Source of the DNA: Harmonia axyridis
Taxonomy: Eukaryota > Arthropoda > Insecta > Coleoptera > Coccinellidae
NCBI RefSeq assembly: GCF_914767665.1
Contig: NC_059504.1
Coordinates: 5,210,501 to 5,274,500, forward strand
DNA: 64,000 bases
Direction of reading: 5' to 3'
Shown here: positions 55,876-64,000 of the stretch, in pieces
Numbering within the stretch: the stretch's first letter is position 1
How the letters are laid out: every line of letters begins with the position of its first letter
Translations under genes and position numbers: made by a program
The notes under the pieces: model-generated
Seen by the model: only the letters and a program-made list of their open reading frames with translations
What the model was told of the DNA's origin: nothing
Database searches by the model: none

Positions 55876-56958
55876 TGTTTTATTACTGTTTACTATAGGA
55901 GAGCAAATGGATTACCTTTTATTATTATTACGTTTGAGACTTTGTGTTGACATTTTATTCTTGTCGATGTATTTGAGATTGCAGTGCATACGGTATTCAA
56001 GTTTGAAGGATAAACTGTAAAATGTAATCTCATAGTAATAATTTGCAAATTTTACGCTTGATGACAAATGAAAAAAAAATTTTGGAACTGGTGGACTCGA
56101 ATCCGGATCTTACGTTTCAAAGCTTAAATGCCAACCTCTAAGCAATGAATATTAGGAGGTTAGTTTGTTGTGTACATAATTATGATAAGGTTGGAAAAGA
56201 TCCTCAGATATTCAGAAATTTATATAACTTCGAAAATGTGAACTGCAAGAACTTTGCGGTATAAATTTTGTATTCATTATCGTCATAGAAATACTAGTTA
56301 TAAATGAATGGAACGTATTGTTCATCGAGGATGATCAATGTAGTATAGCAATTCATTGATTTTTGAGTTTTATGCATTGCAAATTATTAATCGGATATTT
56401 CATGAAGGTTTGAATATTTTTCTTAAAGGTTTTATAATTTTCAAAACAAGAAAGTCTAGGAACTTAATTGTGGAATACTGTACTCAACAATTCCTTCAAC
56501 ATCAAACTATACTATTCTGAATTCATAAAATGAAGCTCAAATTTCATGGATTCCAGATATTCAATTATTCTACTCCTCCTTTCAACCGTGTTGACATGTT
56601 CAATAAATCTGCTGCTACAGTAGTTTTACAGATTCCTACTCTTATTCCAGCTGCACTGGGAGGAGAACGACTAAATTATGTTTAAAACAGTCCTGACAGA
56701 TATTTAATATTTGGAATGGCAATGATAGCACATCCATCAATGTTCAAAAGTCATTTCAGAAGCAGTAAAGCTCATATTTACATTTACAATGTAGAAAATG
56801 ACATGTGAGGTCGAAGCCCGTTTTGAATTACAAAATAATTTATGCCCTCCAGACATCGATTCATGTTACCTTCGAAAAGTCAACGAAATTGAGCTTGTTC
56901 TGTGATTTCCCTATAAATAAATGGAGGAAACTTAAGTGCCATACTCATCATCTAATTA
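55876..56958. other. Unassigned AT-rich DNA with a tRNA-like patch
   Basis: Apart from the patch at 56080-56150 nothing is supported. Confidence 0.35.
56080..56150 (-). other. tRNA-like (SINE-type) remnant
   Basis: The minus strand has GGATTCGAGTCCACC, similar to an RNA polymerase III B box / T-loop, preceded by GCTTAGAGGTTGGC, reminiscent of an A box. No acceptor stem can be paired, so it is not a tRNA gene. A tRNA-derived SINE head is possible. Confidence 0.25.
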
Positions 56959-57396
56959 ACAGGCCAATTGAAAAGTCCCCGGTTTACCATAATAAAACAC
57001 ATTTTCTTTGGCAAAATTCGATTTTATTATTCAACATAGTTGCCTTCGAGGGCGATACAGCGATTATAGCGATCTTCCAACTTTTCGATACCATTTTTGT
57101 AGTCTTTTGCTTCAAAATAGGTCTCAGTTTCGGCGATTACTTCTTCATTGGCGCTAAATTTATTTCCAGCGAGCATTATTTTGAGGTCTGAGAACAGGAA
57201 AAAGTCGTTGGGGGCCAGATCTGGCGAATACGGTGGATGCAGAAGCAATTCGAAGCCCAGTTCATGCAATTTTGCCATTGTTTTCATTGATTTATGACAC
57301 GGCGCATTGTCTTGATAATACATCACCTTTTTTCTTCAAATGGGGCCGTTTTTTAACAATTTCATCCAATAACGCTATATAATAACTGCTGTTAAT
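56959..57396 (-). mobile_element. irritans-subfamily mariner, 3' fragment I4
   Basis: The terminal repeat ACAGGCCAATTGAAAAGTCC follows TA (56957-56958). The minus-strand frame 57326-57027 reads YQDNAPCHKSMKTMAKLHEL (second Asp) through PDLAPNDFFLFSDLKIM (third Asp) to EGNYVE. The upstream two thirds of the element are missing; similarity stops near 57396. The third-Asp motif is otherwise intact. Confidence 0.85.
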
Positions 57397-58275
57397 GGGC
57401 TGACCCATAAATCATCATTTAATAGTTGAAAAAAGTATATAAAAGCATCGTGTATTATTATTTTTCATATTTGAAATATGTAATAGTTTGAAGTTTGAAA
57501 AATGACTTATCGGATTGAAAAAAGAAATCATAATATCACCCAAACGATTTCAACTAGCCCCATAATTCAGGCTTATAAAGTGCTGTTGCATTAGAAGACA
57601 TAATTAACAAAACTGGACAATCCTGAACCTTATGAAATACCAACATTAGTGATGAAGAGATGCCTATTTCGAATATATCCGATATTCAAATGAGGCACAC
57701 TCAGATATTATGTCCTCGAAATAATCCAGACTCAAAAACAGGTTTTCCTTCTTTTTTAGATTGCACGAATATTATTTTGATATCTGAGTTATGTGCCAAG
57801 TATTTTGATCCTTTGAAGTGGTCCGACATTTTATCAATATTTTTTCGGTTTCCTCTCTATTCTGAAACACTCAAAAGTCATATTTATGTGTTGGATAAGA
57901 AATGAAGACGTCGGAAGTCATCAGTCAAAGAACTATTATTAACTAATTATACCGTGAATGTTGAATTTTTATTTTGAAATATTAATGGTTGAACTGCTTT
58001 TTTCTGCATTCAAATTGATTTTCAAAGTGTAGTAGAATTTTGATTTGATCCACAGTTACAAAGATGGGAATAGACTCTACCAATCAATTTCAATTTCGTT
58101 TCTTATAAAAAAGGTTGAAAATTACATGAGAATGTATATCATTAATTTTGATTTGATTATGCTCATAAGTGACACTTGTCATTTTAATCTAGTTTCACTA
58201 TCTGATTGTCACTTTAGATTATTTACTGTACTCTTATTGAAAAAACGATCTAAAACTATAGACATCGAGTTTATT
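57397..58275. other. Unassigned AT-rich DNA
   Basis: An 81-codon frame at 57660 and the first half of the frame from 58045 are unrecognised; no repeats. Confidence 0.35.
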
Positions 58276-58630
58276 ATTTCTCTAATTCTGTGGTTATTCC
58301 GTTCATTCAATATATCAGAAACGCACAGTTTTCATGGTTATATTTTATTATTCTATGTTGGTACTCCGAACTTTCCGCCACGGCTTTATCTGTCAATTCA
58401 TCAATTTGCCTTAAAGAAATCAGTTCTACCAACCAACATTTTTCAATGCAAAAATCACTAAAATATATTTATGGAAATATTTCATTAATTTCAATGAAAA
58501 TGCAATGAATTAGAGAAAATAATGTATAATACTCGTACAGAAGGCTCATTCTACCACTCGTTCATTTTGAATTTTGAACTCGTGGAAGAATATCAATGCC
58601 TTCTGCACTTGTATTATAAATAACTATTCC
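58276..58630 (-). repeat. Dispersed repeat D, copy 2
   Basis: Inverted partner of 39573-39983, lacking the two extra segments of that copy. Open frames across it are also open in the partner but have no start or family features, and similarity extends beyond them, so they are not genes. A short third match lies at 63505-63560. Confidence 0.75.
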
Positions 58631-60135
58631 GATATGGAGTATTAGATCAGTCGAATCTAGGACTTGGATGTACAGAAGGGAAAAGACAAGTGATATATTT
58701 CATTTTTCAATTGAAAAGAAAAACGAATAATACTTTTGATCATTTAGATATAACCGAAATTCTAAATTTCAACTTCTGTCGGAATTCATTGAGTTCTACA
58801 CATTATTTGAGCTTTACAGCTTTGATATACGTTTGCTATCAAAGAGGAAGTTGAAATGCAGGCATTCAAGGCAATGCCTTGGATAATTTTTCCATCAACA
58901 TAATTCTATGCAGAAGACTTCATAAATACTCCTCATTATGAAGATAATATACTTTTTCTGGTGTAATGGCGTAGAACAATGTATGATGAAAACCTTTCCA
59001 TATACAGGGTCAGTCGATAATGCTCGATCGGTCAATAACTCTTGTGAATTTTGGGGTTTTTTGAATCCAGAGAAGTTTTTAAGTCTTCTGCAAATCTACG
59101 GATCACTATACAAGTGGTTTGAAAGACACTGATAGTTTTCCCAAATGAGCTTTAAAAATGTCAAATTTTAAATGGCATGCCCTGAGTTTCGTTTGCCTGT
59201 CGGATAGCCTAGTGAGTAGTCTTCATTTTTTGTTTGCCCAAAATGAATAGTTTTCAAAATGCTTCGCATTTCATGTTTTGTACGGAGGCTAGCAGTATAT
59301 TTTCCACGCTTAAAGTTTTAAGATGGATAAGCTGACTCAACTCTGTTTAATACCTACTAATAATATCAATTTAGGATAAACAAAAACAAAAAAATCATAA
59401 AAATGTTTGGAATCATTCATTTTAACAAAATGAAATGGAGATCAAGCAAAGAAAAAAAATTTTGATGATTTCTTTGATTTGCCTTATCTTAATTGATATT
59501 ATAAGTAGGTATTAAATACTCACTGTGCCCCAAATTTGGGAAACCAGAAACAATAAATAAACTGATCAAAGTAGAACCCAATCAGTTTTCCACGTGAATA
59601 TTCAAATTTTCCAATCGATCAGAATCAGCACCAATGAAAAAAAAATCAGCTAGCATATAAGCCTGATATTTCGCCATTTCATAATTTCAACGAGGAAATC
59701 CTGTTGCTAATCTCTCAGGGTTAATCCTAAAACTTCGCAAAACCAATTTAACTTGTATAGGAAACGCGCCTCGCTTATTTTCTCATGTACACCAAGCATC
59801 GAGTTAGAATTACTGTACAGTTTTCAAAGTGATGTGTATATTCAATACAGCTAATTGCTAAGTTGAAAGGTCAAGCACGTTTCCAATATGTTTGGCGATG
59901 CCTCTCTCAGAGGAGAAGATTTAATGTTGCAGCGATAAATTCGCGCAGATCATTAATAGAAATTATCGTTGATCAGTTTTTGTTTAGGAGCATGTGCAGT
60001 ACCGGCTGCAGGGGAATTTTTACTCGTATGTGTTTGTAGTATGGATTCTTCGAGTTTCAAAAAACCAAAGTATATATACATTATTACAATAATGACTTCC
60101 AATTGTTGGTATATAAATGACATTAACAATTAAAA
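58631..60135. other. Unassigned DNA
   Basis: About 1.5 kb with only short unrecognised frames. Somewhat GC-richer at 59870-60060. Confidence 0.35.
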
Positions 60136-60663
60136 TATACTAACTGACAAAGAAACTGCAACACCCAGAAGGAGCTGTTTAAATTTTGATTTTTTTCTTG
60201 GTAGAACATAGCTAGTATAGCAAGGAGTAAATTTGATTGAATTTGGAGAAAAAATCGTGAAGGTTTTTTCATGCAAACAATTTTTGTTACTTGAATATTG
60301 TAGTCGTTTTTTTCAAGTTATTTTAATTTTACAACAAACCAGCTGTTCTAGGAGATCCAAAGTCGATGTTTAGTTGTTGTTAAAATGCCTAGAGCACGTG
60401 TACACGGAATTTATCGCCAGCTAGGTGAATTTGAAAGAGGTCGAATTATTGGTATACGGTAGGCGGGATTGTCATTTCGAGAAATCGCTAACTGTACGAA
60501 CAGAAATCCAACTACTGTTATGAGATGTTGTCAAGCGTGGTTTGAAAATGCCCAAAATCGAAGAAGAGTAGGCACCGGATGTCGAAGGGGCGCAAATGAA
60601 GATTAAGATTGACGTCTAACTGCTCCTTCTGATTGTTGCAGTTTCTTCGTCAGTTAGTATATT
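60136..60663 (+). mobile_element. Tc1-like element (family A), internally deleted, both TIRs
   Basis: About 40-bp inverted ends (TATACTAACTGACAAAGAAA at left and its complement at right) enclose about 525 bp. The transposase start (ATG 60385, MPRARVHGIYRQLGEFERGR) and the helix-turn-helix (FREIANCTNRNPTTV) are present with one stop. Right after RRGANED the sequence jumps to the 3' terminal repeat, so the entire catalytic domain is deleted. It defines the terminal repeats of the family and is a MITE-like derivative. Confidence 0.85.
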
Positions 60664-62171
60664 GAGCAGGTATCTTTTTCAACAGAAAAATACACAGAAT
60701 ATTAACGTTATTGACAAATAACTCAGAATAATAATAAACAAGCCAATGTGATTCTAATTAAAATCAAGCCAGTTTTATCGAGTTTCCGTGAGAAATATTG
60801 ACAATGTCTATTTTCATTCAACCACATAAAATGTGAGTCAACCGCAAATCAACAATATCTTCCCATTCAGGAATACCCGATTCCTATATCGAACAATAAT
60901 GGACTCATGAAATGTAGATTTGAAGGGACTTTGGAAGGATGATTCACAAAAAAATTCAAAAGTATTGCAGTCGTTCACCGCATTCAGAACAATAAACTGA
61001 CCAATATTCGGTTCAAAATGCAGTCCCATGTAATCACATAAACAAAATTTGATTATTTGATTGATATTACTTCCTTACGTGGTTTACAAAATGCCATCAG
61101 AAATAAATTTCAACAGATAGATGGATTTCTAGGTGGTTATATTACGGTAATATGAATCATTTACCATTTCCAATACCTTGAATCAGTTGAGATATTCTAT
61201 CATAAATAGTGACACCATCTCATTAGGTTAAAGGTTAAAGATGGCCGAAAGTGCAGAAGACGTGACTGATCAGTGCTCTGATATAAGTGCAGATTCTGAG
61301 GTGAAAAACACCCAGAAAATTTACAAATACTTCAAGTGTTGCCCAAAAAAAAAAAATCATTAAATATGCTACAATGCAACATTAGTTAACGATTTACAAA
61401 TCACTTCTGTCCCAACCTCAAGAACAGCTTCACAAAACATCTCGCAGTCTTGTTTACTAATCTATGGTAGGAGTTGGACACCAATCGAGCGTCCAAAACA
61501 AGCGCCTACATGTTGATGTTCAATCGAGTGTTCAATAAAACATAAACAATCTCGAATACTTACTTTCTAGCTCATAGAAACGACATCTTCATTCGTGAAA
61601 TTCGAAAAATATCAGAGTTAGGTTTCGAACAATTGAAAACTTTTATACAATTTATGTTATTATTAATTAGGTATATATATAAACCTTTAAAAGTTCTGTG
61701 GTCTTAAGGAAAGCAATTGACGCATGAATGAACAAAACATTAAAAGCTCTTGACAGCACGTCAATTTTCTATTTTTATAATTAGGATAATTTTAGATAAT
61801 GCTTATGTTATTTTATATTCATCACTAGCAAATTTTCACTAGTTCGGTTCTGTTCTAACGGAAATAATGGGTAATTTATTCTGCTCATTTTTCTATGATT
61901 GTGATAACGCTATCAACACGAAATTTTGCACGAAGCTTGAAATAATTATTCTATGCATATAGACACGCAAAATCTCAACCCGATAGGATTATAATCACGG
62001 AAATAGTTTGAGTTTTTTTCTCCTCAAACCACCGAGATCTGACTTTCTATTTTATTTGGCTTGAGAGGGATTACCACGAAGTGGCTCTTCGCGTACAGTC
62101 AAACATTAGTTATCCATTCATTTCCCTTCTGACGCTCCTGCGATGACCAAACTTTGAACGGTAAACGAAGA
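60664..62171. other. Unassigned DNA
   Basis: It contains the small frame at 61241-61363. Otherwise AT-rich without repeat partners. Confidence 0.35.
61241..61363 (+). CDS. Small open frame, 40 residues, acidic N-terminus
   Basis: AAGATGGCC is a good translation-start context. The peptide begins MAESAEDVTDQCSDISADSE, strongly acidic and Ser-rich, and ends with a Lys tract from a poly-A run. GAG followed by GTGAAA at 61300 could be a splice donor ending a first exon of 20 codons. No family was recognised. Confidence 0.25.
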   Translation: MAESAEDVTDQCSDISADSEVKNTQKIYKYFKCCPKKKNH

Positions 62172-62527
62172 AGGGATTCACGGCTTGGCTTGATTTCGAG
62201 TCAAGTAGTAGTTTTTCAATTTCAAGTCAAGTATTCATTTATCGAGTTCTTGAATCATATCAAGCTACTTGATTTTTAGCAGTGTTATTGTGTAGTGTCA
62301 CATCAATAACAAAATGATGAAATGAGAAGGAACCTTGCGAAAAACACTTATTTATTGAACAGGAAATATCAACTTTTTGAAATTAGAAACATACATTAAA
62401 TCACTATAAATCATAACAAAATAAAAAATAGTGAAAAAATGAAGTTTCTCAATATCGAGAAATCTCCAAGCTTTGTTTGATTTCATAATTTTCCATCCAG
62501 GATCTAAGACACATGAGGCATCTTATA
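62172..62527 (-). mobile_element. hAT element end, truncated next to a rosa-like copy
   Basis: It matches 21083-21418: AGGGATTCACGGCTTGGCTT, TCAAG subterminal repeats, and the tail of the hAT dimerisation-domain coding region (ATGAGGCATCTTATA). It extends right up to the TA of rosa-like copy R7. The DNA after R7 does not resume hAT sequence. Confidence 0.75.
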
Positions 62528-63478
62528 ATGGGTGTTTTTTTTCGAGGTATATAACTTTAAGTTGGCATTACTGCCAACTTAACTGTTGAAGATGGCGACT
62601 GATTTAACAGCTGTCAAGTGATTTATTCTCAGTTTGGTTTGGCAATTCATCATGAATAGACTCGCGCCTGAACAACGCTTGCAAATAGTGCAATTTATTT
62701 CGAAAATAATGGTTCTGTGCGGAATACGTATCGCGCACTACGTCCATTTTATTTAGTTTAGCGATGAAGCGCACTTCTGGTTGAATGGCTACGTCAACAA
62801 ACAAAACTGCCCCATTTGGAGTGAAGCTAATCCTCAAGTCTATGCCGAAACACAGTTACATCCAGAAAAACTGACTGTTTGATGCGCTTTATGGGCTGGT
62901 GGAATCATTGGTCCGTACTTCTTCAAAAACGATGATGGCCAGAACGTTACAGTCAATGGTGATCGGTATAGAGCCATGATTACTAACTTCTTCATTCCTG
63001 AATTGAACAACCATGATGTCCAGGAGCTGTGGTTCCAACAAGACGGCGCAACATGTCACACAGCTCGTGCCACAATCGATTCATTGAAAGACACGTTTGG
63101 TGCCCGCCCAATTTCACGTTTTGGACCTGTGAATTGGCCTCCAAGATCTTGTGATTTAACACCGCTAGTCTACTTTCTGTGGGGCTATGTAAAGTCATTG
63201 GTCTATGCGGATAAACCACAAACCCTTGACCATTTGGAAGACAACATTCGCCGTGTTATTGCCGATGTACGGCCACAAATGTTGGAAAAACTTATCGAAA
63301 ATTGGACGTCCAGATTGGACTACATCCGAGCCAGCCGTGGCGGTTATATGCCAGAAATCATATTTTAAATGTAATGCCACAAGATTATCTTGCGGATAAA
63401 TACAATTCATGTCAATCGAATAATCCATCGTTGTTTTATTGCAATTTAAAGTTCTATAGCTCTAAAAAAAACACCCTT
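62528..63478 (+). mobile_element. rosa-like DD41D mariner, internally deleted copy R7
   Basis: TA flanks at 62526-62527 and 63479-63480. The 5' leader has a small duplication (TGCCAACTTAACTGTTGAAG). The N-terminal start is at 62652 and the common junction near 62745. A TGG to TGA stop lies in the CALWAGG block (62880). The frame 62976-63368 has FQQDGA, but the third catalytic Asp is Val (CDLTPLVYF). It is catalytically dead on two counts. Confidence 0.9.
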
Positions 63479-63480
63479 TA

Positions 63481-64000
63481 TAATAATGAAATCTGTGTGA
63501 CTCAGATATTCTCGTACGATGTGGCAGAATGAACGGATCAACCACAGTATTAGATGAACATATTTCCTCTATTGCAAAATCAATTCATCCATTGCATCTT
63601 CCCATGACAACATTAACGTAATGCTTCATGGGAATGAAATTCCCGAAATCACGACGCAACTTCATGTCTAGAATATCAGGAGAGCGCACTGCGTGATATC
63701 AACTCTTGCGGTGCCAGCTCGAACGTACGAAACCCTTATCCAATTTGGGCAAGAGAATAATGAACTTGAAAGTGTTGTGGGATGTATATATCAGGTTCGT
63801 TGACCGATTTCAGCAGCGGGTGTCGTTTCGCTGATATCGAGACAGATTACGAGTCGAAATTTCGAGCCAGTTCACCAAATTCACCAGCCTGCTAATTGAA
63901 CTTAATGATACATTCGGATTCGAACTATTCCCTCCAAGATTATAGCTGGCCTCTTGACTGACAAGATCGAGATAGGAGAGAGGAGTTTTCGAGTTGTAAT
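63481..64000. other. Single-copy DNA, GC-richer toward the end
   Basis: 63505-63560 (CTCGTACGATGTGGCAGAAT) is a short match to repeat D. From about 63600 the composition is GC-richer, with no open frame or repeat partner. Confidence 0.35.

Noticed and set aside
56080..56150. tRNA gene
   Set aside because: No acceptor stem pairing and degenerate A box; kept only as a possible SINE remnant.
58045..58508. 138- and 72-codon frames over repeat D copy 2
   Set aside because: Similar frames occur in copy 1, but similarity extends equally outside them and across gains/losses that break frame.
1..64000. CRISPR arrays, operons, prokaryotic promoters or ribosome-binding sites
   Set aside because: No regularly spaced direct repeats and no dense coding; the content is clearly eukaryotic.

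Overview
This window looks like AT-rich insect nuclear DNA, plausibly beetle, but the order cannot be fixed from sequence alone. It has no compact genes, operons, rRNA or convincing tRNA genes. It does have many decayed Tc1/mariner-type transposons, hAT pieces, reverse-transcriptase scraps, short terminal-inverted-repeat elements and long featureless AT-rich DNA. The most economical reading is one or a few very long introns, or intergenic DNA, that filled up with DNA transposons.

Recognisable layers. (1) A DD41D (rosa-like) mariner subfamily: seven end-to-end copies of about 0.92-0.95 kb (1528, 8499, 15832, 31928, 44137, 45297, 62528) and one 3' fragment (35951). The seven full copies share the same internal deletion, with variants in two. 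(2) irritans-subfamily mariners close to the Himar1 type (10912, 24737, 34172, 56959, plus a fragment at 35755). (3) mauritiana-subfamily (Mos1-like) mariners (12886, 37323, 40089, 42236). (4) Two Tc1-like DD34E elements of different families (about 3457-4620 and 49997-51501), and a third Tc1-like family (1-595, 5721-7095, 60136-60663). (5) Scattered pieces of another DD41D-like family (18405, 30803, 42150, 47330, 55335). (6) A non-autonomous hAT with an 8-bp target duplication (21083-21854) and two related ends (15721, 62172), both beside rosa-like insertions. (7) Non-transposase repeats: a 0.58-kb TIR element with a CxxC-like reading frame (7987, 17656, 26447, 38163, 52348), a 0.46-kb foldback element (22916-23375), a 0.12-kb hairpin MITE (15044), and several repeat pairs.

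Possible host signals lie mainly on the minus strand. A 199-nt candidate exon (28510-28708) has an acceptor, a GTAAGC donor, an in-frame stop just outside its 5' edge, and a membrane-protein-like translation. Three minus-strand sites (753, 30652, 48368) have a pyrimidine tract, then AG, then immediately a donor-like GTAAGC/GTGAGT, with a second donor 35, 35 and 53 nt further on. They are either duplicated micro-exons or ratchet (recursive) splice points, and they are the most interesting non-transposon structure here. Several GC-richer single-copy islands (about 7140-7860, 10290-10560, 33690-34085, 36460-36890, 38760-39235, 43575-44000, 63600-64000) are where exons, promoters or enhancers would most likely be.

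No transposase copy is fully intact. Two come close: the irritans copy at 34172 (one in-frame stop, no ATG) and the Tc1-like copy at 49997 (one frameshift and one stop).
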